Source: Orrella dioscoreae
GTDB taxonomy: Bacteria; Pseudomonadota; Gammaproteobacteria; Burkholderiales; Burkholderiaceae_B
NCBI RefSeq assembly: GCF_900089455.2
Contig: NZ_LT907988.1
Span: 3,224,001-3,288,000, forward strand
Length of the DNA: 64,000 nt
Direction of reading: 5' to 3'
The notes below the pieces were generated by a model, which searched no databases, was not told the origin of the DNA, and was given only the letters and a program-made list of their open reading frames with translations. Made by a program: the position numbers and the translations under genes. Below are positions 26,924-34,651 of the stretch, one piece after another (positions within the stretch are counted from its first letter, which is position 1; every line of letters begins with the position of its first letter).

Positions 26924-27928
26924 TTACAACCACGACTTGATCGAGGCCACGATGGCCGAGGTCGAGATGCCGTAGCGGTCATGCAGCGTGGGCAAGGCGC
27001 CCGCATCCAGGAAGGCATCGGGCAAGGCGATCTGCTTGAAGCGCGTGGGCGCGACGCCCTTGCGCAGCAACAGTCCCGCGATGGCTTCGCCCAGGCCACC
27101 CACCACGGAGTGGTTCTCGGCCACGATGACCAGGCGGTCGCCGCGCCGCCGCACTTCGCGCAGGATGGTCTCTTCGTCCAGCGGCTTGATGGTCGGCGAA
27201 TGCAGCACCGCCACGTCCGCCGCGCCGCCGGCCAGTTCCTGCGCGGCCTCCAGCGCGCGCATCGTCAGCAGGCCGCTGGAGATGATGAGCGCGTCCTTGC
27301 CGTCGCGCAGCAGCTTGGCGCGGCCCAGCTCGAACTGGTAGTCGTATTCGTCCAGCACCAGCGGCACTTTGCCGCGCAGCAGACGCATGTAGACCGGACC
27401 GCGATGCGCCGCGATGGCGGGCACGGCCTGTTCGATGTCCAGCGCATCGCAAGGATCGACGATGGTCAGGCCCGGGATGCCGCGCAGGATCGAGATGTCC
27501 TCGGTGGCCTGGTGGCTGGGGCCATAGCCCGTGGTCAGCCCCGGCAGCGCGCAGGCGATCTTCACGTTCAGGTCTTCCTCGGCGATGATCTGGTGGATGA
27601 AGTCATAGGCCCGACGCGCGGCGAACACCGCATAGGTCGTGACGAAAGGCACGTAGCCTTCCTTGGCCAGGCCGCCGGCCGCGCCCATCAGGAGCTGCTC
27701 GGCCATGCCCATCTGGAAGAAGCGCTCGGGGTATTCGCGCGCGAAGATGTGCAGGTCGGTGTACTTGGCCAGGTCGGCCGTCATGCCGATGATGTCGGGC
27801 CGCTCGGCCGCCACTTTCACCAGCGCCTCGCCGAAAGGCGCACTGCGGGTGGGTTGTCCTTCGGCCGCGATCGAGGCGATCATGGCCGAGGTGGTGAGCT
27901 TGGGCTTGTTGGGGGCGGGCTGGCTCAT
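26924..27928 (-). CDS. Split transketolase, C-terminal subunit
   Basis: 334-residue subunit with the pyrimidine-binding domain of ThDP enzymes, including the catalytic Glu77 in FFQMGMAEQLLMGAAGGLA, and the C-terminal transketolase domain (about 200-330; ADVAVLHSPTIKPLDEETI, VIVAENHSVVGGLGEAIA). It makes an active enzyme only with the N-terminal subunit encoded just upstream; the two overlap by four bases. Split transketolases with a transporter and a dehydrogenase serve specialised sugar pathways such as apiose or sulfo-sugar breakdown rather than the pentose-phosphate pathway. Confidence 0.9.
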   Translation of the reverse strand: MSQPAPNKPKLTTSAMIASIAAEGQPTRSAPFGEALVKVAAERPDIIGMTADLAKYTDLHIFAREYPERFFQMGMAEQLLMGAAGGLAKEGYVPFVTTYAVFAARRAYDFIHQIIAEEDLNVKIACALPGLTTGYGPSHQATEDISILRGIPGLTIVDPCDALDIEQAVPAIAAHRGPVYMRLLRGKVPLVLDEYDYQFELGRAKLLRDGKDALIISSGLLTMRALEAAQELAGGAADVAVLHSPTIKPLDEETILREVRRRGDRLVIVAENHSVVGGLGEAIAGLLLRKGVAPTRFKQIALPDAFLDAGALPTLHDRYGISTSAIVASIKSWL

Positions 27929-28824
27929 GCGCGTTCTCCTGCGTGCTGGCGGTCCAGGATGTCGATGGCCTGCTGCCACTCCGCTTCCTCGACGCGGATG
28001 AAATGGTTCTTCTCGCGTGCCTCCAGGAAAGGCACGCCGCGTCCCATCAGGGTGTCGAACAGGATCACGCGAGGCTGCGCGCCCTCGTGCGTGCGGGCAC
28101 GGTCGAAGGCATCCAGCACGGCTTCCAGGTCATTGCCCTTCACGCGCTGGACGTGCCAGCCGAAGGCGGCCCACTTGTCGGCCAGCGGTTCGAAGCCCAG
28201 CACGTCGCTGGAGCGGCCGTCGGCCTGCTGGTTGTTGATGTCGACCAGGCAGATCAACTTGTCCAGCTTGTAATGGGCTGCCGACAGCACGGCCTCCCAG
28301 ACGGCGCCTTCATCCAGCTCGCCATCGGACATCGAGTTGTAGACGAAGGCATCGCTACGCTTCAGCCGCAGGCCCAGTGCCATGCCGACGGCGATCGTCA
28401 GGCCCTGGCCCAGCGAGCCGCCGGAGATTTCCATGCCGGGCGTATAGGCGGCCATGCCGGACATCGGCAGGCGGCTGTCGTCGCTGCCATAGCTTTCGAG
28501 CTCGCCCTCGGGGATGACACCGGCTTCGATCAGGGCGGCATACAAGGCGATGGCGTAGTGGCCATGGGACAGCAGGTAGCGGTCGCGGCCTTCCCATTCG
28601 GGCTCTTCCGGACGCAGCGTGAGCGCATGGCCATAGGCCACCGCAAGGATTTCGGCCATGCCCAGCGCCTGGCCGATGTAGCCCTGGCCCTGGACCTCGC
28701 CCATGCGCAAGGCGTAGCGGCGGATGCGATAGGCCACGTCGCGCAGATGGGCCAGCCTGTCGGCGCGCGGCGCGTCGGCGGGCAGCGTGCGAACCGGCGC
28801 GGAGGATGCAAGCGTGTCAGTCAT
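27925..28824 (-). CDS. Split transketolase, N-terminal subunit
   Basis: 299-residue ThDP-diphosphate-binding subunit. Visible marks: YLLSHGHYAIALYAALIEAG (transketolase SKGH-type His), GGSLGQGLTIAVGMALGLRLK, and the ThDP/Mg motif SDGELDEGAVWEAVLSAAHYKLDKLICLVDINNQQADG (GDG...NN form with S for the first G). It lies between the SDR and the C-terminal subunit. Substrate cannot be assigned; no sugar kinase or isomerase is in the cluster. Confidence 0.9.
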   Translation of the reverse strand: MTDTLASSAPVRTLPADAPRADRLAHLRDVAYRIRRYALRMGEVQGQGYIGQALGMAEILAVAYGHALTLRPEEPEWEGRDRYLLSHGHYAIALYAALIEAGVIPEGELESYGSDDSRLPMSGMAAYTPGMEISGGSLGQGLTIAVGMALGLRLKRSDAFVYNSMSDGELDEGAVWEAVLSAAHYKLDKLICLVDINNQQADGRSSDVLGFEPLADKWAAFGWHVQRVKGNDLEAVLDAFDRARTHEGAQPRVILFDTLMGRGVPFLEAREKNHFIRVEEAEWQQAIDILDRQHAGERA

Positions 28825-28833
28825 CGTCGTTCC

Positions 28834-29589
28834 TTAGCCGTGGATCAGCATGCCGCCGTTGACGTCGATGACGCCGCCCGTGATGTAGGACGACAGGTCG
28901 GACGCAAGGAAGAGATAGGCGCTGGCGACGTCGCGGGCCTGCCCCAGGCGGTTCAGCGGAATGCCCTTCAGTATGTCGGCGCGCATGGCGTCGGTGAGCT
29001 TGCCGCCGGTGATGTCGGTCTCGATGAGGCCGGGCGTGACGCAGTTCACGCGCACGTTGTCCGGCCCCAGCTCGCGTGCCATGGCCTTGGCCAGGCCCAG
29101 CACGCCGGCCTTCGCGGCCGAGTAGTGCGGGCCGCCGAAGATGCCGCCCCCGCGTTGCGCGGACACCGAGGACATGCAGGCGATGGCGCCGCCACCCTGC
29201 TTGCGGAACTGGGGAATGAAGGCCTGGCTGAGCTGCAGCACGCCGCGCAGGTTCACGTCCAGGATGCGGTCCCAGCTGGCCGCGTCGATCTCCATGGTCT
29301 TGACCGGCTGGGTGATGCCTGCGTTGTTGATCAGGACATCGATGCGGCCATGCCGGGCCAGCACGGCATCGGCGGCGCGCCGGCAGGCGGCGGCGTCGGT
29401 CACGTCGCAGGCCAGGCCCAGATGGCCCGCGCCCGGCAAGGTGGCGGCGGCAGCCTGGCTGGCGGCCTCGTCCAGGTCAAGAATGACGACCTTGGCGCCT
29501 TGCTCGGCGAATAGTTTGGCGGTGGCGTAACCGATACCGCGCACACCGGCGGCGCCGGAAATCACGGCAACTTTGCTGTCCAACAGCAT
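28834..29589 (-). CDS. SDR-family NAD(P)-dependent oxidoreductase (transketolase cluster)
   Basis: 251-residue short-chain dehydrogenase. Coenzyme loop SGAAGVRGIGYATA (10-23), NNAG motif (VLINNAGITQP), catalytic Ser in MSSVSAQ and Tyr/Lys in HYSAAKAG, and a C-terminal GGVIDVNGGMLIHG. The ATG at 29589 follows AGGAGA. First gene of the minus-strand unit and divergent from a LysR regulator. It probably oxidises or reduces the sugar or polyol handled by the split transketolase. Confidence 0.9.
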   Translation of the reverse strand: MLLDSKVAVISGAAGVRGIGYATAKLFAEQGAKVVILDLDEAASQAAAATLPGAGHLGLACDVTDAAACRRAADAVLARHGRIDVLINNAGITQPVKTMEIDAASWDRILDVNLRGVLQLSQAFIPQFRKQGGGAIACMSSVSAQRGGGIFGGPHYSAAKAGVLGLAKAMARELGPDNVRVNCVTPGLIETDITGGKLTDAMRADILKGIPLNRLGQARDVASAYLFLASDLSSYITGGVIDVNGGMLIHG

Positions 29590-29690
29590 GCTGTCTCCTG
29601 TCCTCTCGTGTTTGGGGAAATGCGTCATGCATCGTGGGCATGAAGGTGAATCCTAACCACGTGAAAACAGGCAAACAAACGGTAATATTG

Positions 29691-29715
29691 CACCTTCAGG
29701 TGAATTCAACTCACC
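29691..29715. promoter_or_regulatory. Nested inverted repeats, candidate LysR operator
   Basis: CACCT-TC-AGGTG (29691-29702) overlaps GGTGA-N7-TCACC (29699-29715), just before the LysR start and 100 bases from the SDR start. A further GGTGAA lies at 29645. This is the likely regulator-binding site of the divergent pair. Confidence 0.45.
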
Positions 29716-29737
29716 GAAAAACAGGGGGATTACCCGC

Positions 29738-30667
29738 ATGACAGCCTCGAAGGACAAGGCGCCCGACGCCTTGCGGACACTGCCGCTGGCCATGCTGCGG
29801 ACCTTCGAGGCCGCGGCGCGCACCGGCTCCTTTCGCGCAGCGGCCAACGAGCTCTGCCTGTCGCCCAGCGCCATCAGCCACGCCATCCGCGGCCTGGAGG
29901 AGGCGCTCGGCACCCAGCTGTTCCTGCGCACCGGCCGCGCCATCACGCTCACGCCCAATGGCGAAACGCTCTTCGGCCACGTGGCGCGCGGCATGGATGA
30001 ACTGCGCATCGGCATGGAACTGGTCAGCAGCCACGGCCCCGCCATGCTGCGCCTGCATTCGGCGCCCAGCTTCGCCGCGCAATGGCTGCTGCCGCGCCTC
30101 TCCAGCTTTTTGTCCGCGCACCCGCAGATCGACCTGCGGCTGGCGGCCAACACCGATTACGCGCGTTTCGAATACAACGAGTTCGACCTGGACGTGATCT
30201 ACGGCCAGCCGCGCAGCGAAGGCCAGGTGGTGGTGCCGCTGGGACAGGAACTGCTGACGCCGCTGTGTTCGCCGGCCATGGCCGCACGCATCCGCACGCC
30301 TGCCGACCTGCTGCACATGCCGCTCATCCAGAGCGACGTGAAGAAGATTCGCTGGCCGGCTTGGTTCGACCTGAACGGCCTGCCGACGCCGCCCTTGCAC
30401 GGCGCGCGGCTGGATCGAAGCTTCATGGTGATTGCGGCGGCAGCCGATGGACTGGGCGTCGCGCTGGAGTCGACGCTGCTGGCCGAGCGGGAGATCCGCA
30501 GCGGCCGGCTGGTGAGGCCGCTGGCAGGCAAGGAAAAGGAGATCCGCTATGTGGGCCACTTTCTGACCTATGCCACCGCCACGCGGCGGCGTCATGCCAT
30601 CGAGGTGTTCAAGCGGTGGATGCTGGAGGAGCTGGCCTTGTCGCTGGGCGAGGCGCCGCCACAGTAA
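29738..30667 (+). CDS. LysR-family regulator (GcvA-like), divergent from transketolase/TRAP unit
   Basis: 309 residues; HTH of the GcvA type (AMLRTFEAAARTGSFRAAANELCLSPSAISHAIRGLEEALGTQLFLR, about 17-65) and effector domain from about 100 (MLRLHSAPSFAAQWLLPRLSSFLSAHPQIDLRL). The gene starts 148 bases from the divergent SDR and probably controls the whole SDR–transketolase–TRAP unit. Confidence 0.9.
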   Translation: MTASKDKAPDALRTLPLAMLRTFEAAARTGSFRAAANELCLSPSAISHAIRGLEEALGTQLFLRTGRAITLTPNGETLFGHVARGMDELRIGMELVSSHGPAMLRLHSAPSFAAQWLLPRLSSFLSAHPQIDLRLAANTDYARFEYNEFDLDVIYGQPRSEGQVVVPLGQELLTPLCSPAMAARIRTPADLLHMPLIQSDVKKIRWPAWFDLNGLPTPPLHGARLDRSFMVIAAAADGLGVALESTLLAEREIRSGRLVRPLAGKEKEIRYVGHFLTYATATRRRHAIEVFKRWMLEELALSLGEAPPQ

Positions 30668-30717
30668 ACGCGCGAAAGGGGTAAACGCAGGGGTAAACGC
30701 GCGAAAGCAAGCACGTG
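30668..30717. repeat. Short GTAAACGC direct repeats
   Basis: GTAAACGCGCGAAAG occurs at 30665 and again at 30692, with a third GTAAACGC copy between, directly after the LysR stop codon. It reads like local slippage duplication of the gene end. Confidence 0.5.
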
Positions 30718-30724
30718 CCGCCGC

Positions 30725-30952
30725 TCAGTCAGCCTTGCCCGCCCGGGCACGCTGGCGGGCGAAGGCACCGCCCTGTACCAGGGACTCGGCCGGCTCGGCG
30801 AAATAGCGGGCCGAGACGTCCAGCATCCGCTCGGCCGAAGCCGCCATGCTGACACTGGCAATGACACGACGGGGAACCGTCCGGCGTCGCAACCAGGCGG
30901 ATGCAAAGGGTTGCGGCAAGGACAACGAAGGCAGGGAAAGAGAGAGAGGCAT
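30725..30952 (-). CDS. Small protein of unknown function
   Basis: 75-residue protein not recognised. The N-terminus is Leu/Ser/Pro-rich (MPLSLSLPSLSLPQPF), followed by a basic stretch (WLRRRTVPRR) and an alpha-helical C-terminal half (MLDVSARYFAEPAESLVQG). Third positions are strongly GC-biased in this frame, which supports coding, but there is no clear ribosome-binding site and a competing frame overlaps it. Confidence 0.4.
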   Translation of the reverse strand: MPLSLSLPSLSLPQPFASAWLRRRTVPRRVIASVSMAASAERMLDVSARYFAEPAESLVQGGAFARQRARAGKAD

Positions 30953-31297
30953 GGCGGTGTTCCGGCCCGGGTGCGAACGGGCATGCAAGCGATTCGATGG
31001 CTGTCAGCATAGGCCGGATACCCACGCCGATGGAACGACGCAATTGCCATAACCCTATAACCGCAAAGCCGCGACAGGCCGTCCTTTCCAAGGAATGAAC
31101 ATATTCCTTCCAAGCCGTTCCGCGCGTTTTTTTCTGTCGACATTATTGTCTGCATCATGCAAGACAGACTCGTCGACACACCCCTCGAATTGCGGCTTTG
31201 GATATAGCGCATCGGTTTTTCACAAAGCGGGCGGCCATCGATAAAGTGTTCAGGACTTGCCGCGTCTCGCACGCGGCGCAGAACACCTGGAATCCAC
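30953..31297 (+). promoter_or_regulatory. Control region of the ALDH–monooxygenase operon
   Basis: 345 bases without a supported gene, less GC-rich than its surroundings. It contains TGTCGACA (31135-31142), a dyad TGTCT-GCAT-C-ATGC-A-AGACA (31147-31166) and CGTCGACA (31171-31178), three closely spaced candidate sites for the operon's own GntR regulator. Confidence 0.5.
31135..31178. promoter_or_regulatory. Cluster of GntR-type operator candidates
   Basis: Two TCGACA-core sites flank a nearly perfect 20-base dyad (31147-31166), all within 44 bases. They lie 120-160 bases before the aldehyde dehydrogenase start. The second gene of the operon encodes an FCD-type GntR protein, the expected ligand-responsive repressor. 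Confidence 0.5.
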
Positions 31298-32731
31298 ATG
31301 TCTTCGCTTTTCATCGCCGGCCGCTGGGTAGCCCCGCTCGCAGGCGAATTCCTGCCCGTCATCGACCCTTGCACGGGAACGACCTACGCCACCATCGCCC
31401 GCGGTGGCGCTGGCGACGTGGACCTTGCCGTCTGCGCGGCGCGCCGGGCCCTGCAAGGCCCCTGGGCCGCCCTCAGCGCGACGGACCGCGGCCGCATCCT
31501 GACGCGCGCGGCCCTGGGCATCCTTGCGCATGCGGAAGAAATTGCCGACATCGAATCCCGCGATACAGGCAAACCTCGCGCGCAGGCACGCGCCGAAATC
31601 GACGTCGCCGCGCGTTACTTCGAGTTCTATGGCGGCGCAGCCGACAAGCACGCGGGCCAGGTCATTCCCTTCCTGTCCGGGCACCAGGCCATCGTTACCC
31701 GGGAACCCTTGGGCGTCACTGCGCACATCATTCCCTGGAACTACCCCGCCGTCATGTTCGGACGCACGATCGCGCCCGCGCTGGCGGTTGGCAACGCCGC
31801 GGTGCTCAAACCCTCCGAAGACGCCTGTCTCACTATCCTGCGCCTGGCCGATATCCTGGCCGACGCGGGCCTGCCGGATGGCGCGCTGAACATCGTCACC
31901 GGCCTCGGCGAAGAGGCCGGCGCTGCGCTGAGCGCACACCCCGGGATCGACTTCATTACATTCACCGGTTCGCCACGCGTCGGCACCCTCGTGCAGCAGG
32001 CCGCGGCCGCGACACCTGTGCGCTGCGTGCTCGAGCTGGGTGGCAAGTCCCCGCAGATCCTCTTCGAGGACGCCGACATCGAGCAGGCCCTGCCCGTGAT
32101 AGTCCGTGCGATCCTGCAGAATGCCGGCCAGACCTGCTCGGCCGGCAGCCGCGTATTGATCGCCAGCAGCCGCTATGACGACTGGGCGCCCAGGCTGGCC
32201 GACGCGTTCCGCGCCACCCGCGCCGGCCTGCCTTCGGAAAATGCAGACTGCGGGCCGCTCATCAATGCCACGCAGCACGCCCGTGTGCGCAAGTTCCTGC
32301 AACGCGCCGTCGAAGATGGCATCCCCCTGCTGGCCGAGGGCCAGCTCGATGCCTCACTGGCGGCACAGGGGTACTTCGTCAGGCCCGCGCTGTTCGGCCC
32401 AGTGCCTCGCGATCACGCGCTGGCACGAGAGGAAGTGTTCGGGCCCGTCCTGTCGGTGCTGCCTTTCGAGGACGAGGCCGATGCGGTCGCCCTGGCCAAC
32501 GGCACGGACTATGGGCTGGTGGCCGGCGTATGGACGCAGGATGCATCGCGCCAGGCCCGGCTGTCCCGGGCATTGCGCTGCGGCCAGGTCTTCCTGAACT
32601 GCTATGGCGCCGGCGGCGGCGTGGAGCTGCCGTTCGGCGGGGTGGGCCGCAGCGGCCACGGACGTGAAAAGGGCTTGCTTGCGCTCGAGGAAATGAGTCT
32701 CGCCAAGACGGTGGTGCAGCGGTATGCCTGA
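31298..32731 (+). CDS. Aldehyde dehydrogenase family protein
   Basis: NAD(P)-dependent aldehyde dehydrogenase, 477 residues, normal family length. Catalytic and cofactor residues are all present: Asn148 (IIPWNYP), Lys171 (VLKPSED), Glu246 (LELGGKSPQ) and nucleophile Cys280 (NAGQTCSAGSRV), plus FGPVLSVLPFEDE near the C-terminus. First gene of an eleven-gene operon; it likely oxidises an aldehyde released downstream in the pathway. The next gene overlaps it by eight bases. The similarity resembles betaine/aminobutyraldehyde-type dehydrogenases, but the substrate is not assignable. Confidence 0.92.
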   Translation: MSSLFIAGRWVAPLAGEFLPVIDPCTGTTYATIARGGAGDVDLAVCAARRALQGPWAALSATDRGRILTRAALGILAHAEEIADIESRDTGKPRAQARAEIDVAARYFEFYGGAADKHAGQVIPFLSGHQAIVTREPLGVTAHIIPWNYPAVMFGRTIAPALAVGNAAVLKPSEDACLTILRLADILADAGLPDGALNIVTGLGEEAGAALSAHPGIDFITFTGSPRVGTLVQQAAAATPVRCVLELGGKSPQILFEDADIEQALPVIVRAILQNAGQTCSAGSRVLIASSRYDDWAPRLADAFRATRAGLPSENADCGPLINATQHARVRKFLQRAVEDGIPLLAEGQLDASLAAQGYFVRPALFGPVPRDHALAREEVFGPVLSVLPFEDEADAVALANGTDYGLVAGVWTQDASRQARLSRALRCGQVFLNCYGAGGGVELPFGGVGRSGHGREKGLLALEEMSLAKTVVQRYA

Positions 32732-33419
32732 GACCACCCAGCGCAGGCGGCGCGCCAGCGCCTCCTCGTCCCGCGCGGCGCCCGGCGCGCAGACACTCGA
32801 GTTGACGCTGCGCGACCGCATCGCCCGCCAGAGCATCGCGCCCGGCAGCAAGCTGCGCGAAACCGACCTGGCGCAGGAATACAAGGTATCGCGCGCACAA
32901 GTGCGGGAGGCGTTCGCCGGGCTGGCCCTGAGGGGCCTCATCGAACGCGTCCCGAATCGCGGCGCGGTCGTCTTCCGGCTCGACTATGAACAGGTGGCGG
33001 AGATTTTCTCCGTGCGCGAAGTCCTGGAAGGCATGAGCGCGCGCCTGGCAGCAGAGCGCTCACGTCCACAGGACTGGGAGCCCTTCCTGGAACTCTTCAA
33101 TGGTCCGATGGTGCGCTATCTGAAGGACGAGGACTTCGAGGCCTTCCTGTCGGGCTACGAATCCTTCCGCCGCAGCATCATCGTCGCGGCCGATCACCGC
33201 ACGCTCAGCGCCATGCTCGACAGCATCAGCGAAAAGATCATGGCGCTGTCGCGCCGGATCATCATCCTGCCCGGCCGTGGCGAGCAGGCGTTGAAGGAAC
33301 ACAAGGCAGTCCTGCAGGCGCTGCACCGCGGAGATGCGGATGCCGCCGAGGCGCTGCGCAAGGCCAACATGCGCAGCGGGTGGGAATGGTTCGCCCGCTA
33401 TCGCAATTTCATTCTGTAG
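32724..33419 (+). CDS. GntR-family regulator (FCD subfamily) of the ALDH operon
   Basis: 231-residue regulator: winged HTH (LTLRDRIARQSIAPGSKLRETDLAQEYKVSRAQVREAFAGLALRGLIERVPNRGAVVF pattern, about 25-85) and FCD domain (about 95-220; EIFSVREVLEGMSARLAAE, HKAVLQALHRGDADAAEAL). It overlaps the aldehyde dehydrogenase gene by eight bases, so it is part of the operon and probably autoregulated through the TGTCGACA sites upstream. The expected inducer is a pathway metabolite. Confidence 0.9.
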   Translation: MPETTQRRRRASASSSRAAPGAQTLELTLRDRIARQSIAPGSKLRETDLAQEYKVSRAQVREAFAGLALRGLIERVPNRGAVVFRLDYEQVAEIFSVREVLEGMSARLAAERSRPQDWEPFLELFNGPMVRYLKDEDFEAFLSGYESFRRSIIVAADHRTLSAMLDSISEKIMALSRRIIILPGRGEQALKEHKAVLQALHRGDADAAEALRKANMRSGWEWFARYRNFIL

Positions 33420-33427
33420 GGCATGGC

Positions 33428-34651
33428 ATGAAGACACTACCGCCTTCCGGCGCGCTGGCAGGGCTGCGCGTGCTGGAAATGGGCTCCACCGTCGCGGGCC
33501 CCTTCTGCGGACGCCTGCTGGCCGATTTCGGCGCCGAGGTCATCAAGATCGAGGCGCCCGAGGGCGACCCCTTGCGCACCATGGGTGAACACCAGGACGG
33601 CGTCTCGCTTTACGCAGCCAGCCTGCTGCGCAATAAATCCCTGGTCACGCTGGACCTGCGTCAGGCAGAGGGCCAGGCGCTCGCGCGCGAACTGGCGTTG
33701 CGAAGCGACATCGTCATCGAGAACTTCCGCCCTGGCACGCTCGAGAAGTGGAACATGGGCTATGACGTGCTGTCTTCAGGCAACCCGGGCGTGATCCTGG
33801 TGCGCATCAGCGGCTATGGGCAGGACGGTCCGTATCGCGACCGGCCTGGCTATGGCGTGATCGGCGAGGCGGTCAGCGGCGTGCGCCACATGACGGGCGA
33901 TCCGGACCGCCCGCCCGCGCGGGTGGCGGTATCGATGACGGACTACCTGACCGGCCTGTATGGCGCCTTCGGCGCCATGATGGCCGTGCATGCCCGCCAG
34001 GCCACGGGCAAAGGCCAGGTCGTGGATGCGGCGCTTTACGAAGGCGCCTTCAGCATGATGGAACCTTTCGTTCCCGCCTACGACAAGCTGGGCACGGTAC
34101 CCGCTCGCACCGGATCGCGGCTGCCTGGCAGCACGCCCAACAACCTCTATCCAACCCGGGACGGCGGGCACGTGCACATCGCCGCGATGTCGGATGCCGT
34201 CTTCCGCCGCCTGGCCGCCGCCATGGAGGATGCCGGGCTGGGTGAGGATGCACGCTATGCCACGGCTGCCCTGCGGCGCGCCAACGAGGAGGCGCTGGAC
34301 GCGCGAATCGCGGCGTGGACGTCGGCGCGTGAGCAGGCCGCCATCGAACGGGCGCTGGCCGCGGCCAGCGTCCCCGCGGCGCGTGCCTATACGCTTGCCG
34401 ACATCTTCGACGACCCGCACTACCGCGCCCGCCGCATGTTGCAACGCGTTCCCCACGACGTGCTCGGAGACGTCACCGTGGCCGGCGTGGTGCCGCAACT
34501 GAGCGGCACGCCCGGCTGCATCACGCAGGCCGGCGGCGCTGCCGGCAGGGACACGCGCGACGTGTTGTCGCGCTGGCTGAACCTCGACGCCGCGCGTCTC
34601 GATGCCCTGGCGCAACAGGGCGTGCTGGGACAGATGGAGGCAGGCGCATGA
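33428..34651 (+). CDS. Class III CoA-transferase (CaiB/BaiF family)
   Basis: 407-residue enzyme that moves CoA between carboxylic acids through a mixed anhydride on an aspartate. Marks: GLRVLEMGSTVAGPFCGRLLADFGAEVIKIEAPEGDPLR (12-50), RNKSLVTLDLRQAEG, NFRPGTLEKW, SGYGQDGPYRDRPGYGVIGEAVSG, and the catalytic Asp172 in SMTDYLTGLYG. The ATG at 33428 follows the GntR stop by 8 bases. In this operon it should activate the acid produced by the aldehyde dehydrogenase to its CoA ester. The carboxyltransferase gene overlaps the end by four bases. Confidence 0.92.
   Translation: MKTLPPSGALAGLRVLEMGSTVAGPFCGRLLADFGAEVIKIEAPEGDPLRTMGEHQDGVSLYAASLLRNKSLVTLDLRQAEGQALARELALRSDIVIENFRPGTLEKWNMGYDVLSSGNPGVILVRISGYGQDGPYRDRPGYGVIGEAVSGVRHMTGDPDRPPARVAVSMTDYLTGLYGAFGAMMAVHARQATGKGQVVDAALYEGAFSMMEPFVPAYDKLGTVPARTGSRLPGSTPNNLYPTRDGGHVHIAAMSDAVFRRLAAAMEDAGLGEDARYATAALRRANEEALDARIAAWTSAREQAAIERALAAASVPAARAYTLADIFDDPHYRARRMLQRVPHDVLGDVTVAGVVPQLSGTPGCITQAGGAAGRDTRDVLSRWLNLDAARLDALAQQGVLGQMEAGA

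Noticed and set aside
25433-28273. Long plus-strand open frame opposite the TRAP and transketolase genes
   Set aside because: The opposite strand encodes proteins with clear catalytic motifs; this frame is histidine/glutamine-rich low-complexity sequence.
30668-30717. CRISPR-like short repeats
   Set aside because: Only two or three copies, irregular spacing and no spacers; simple local duplication.
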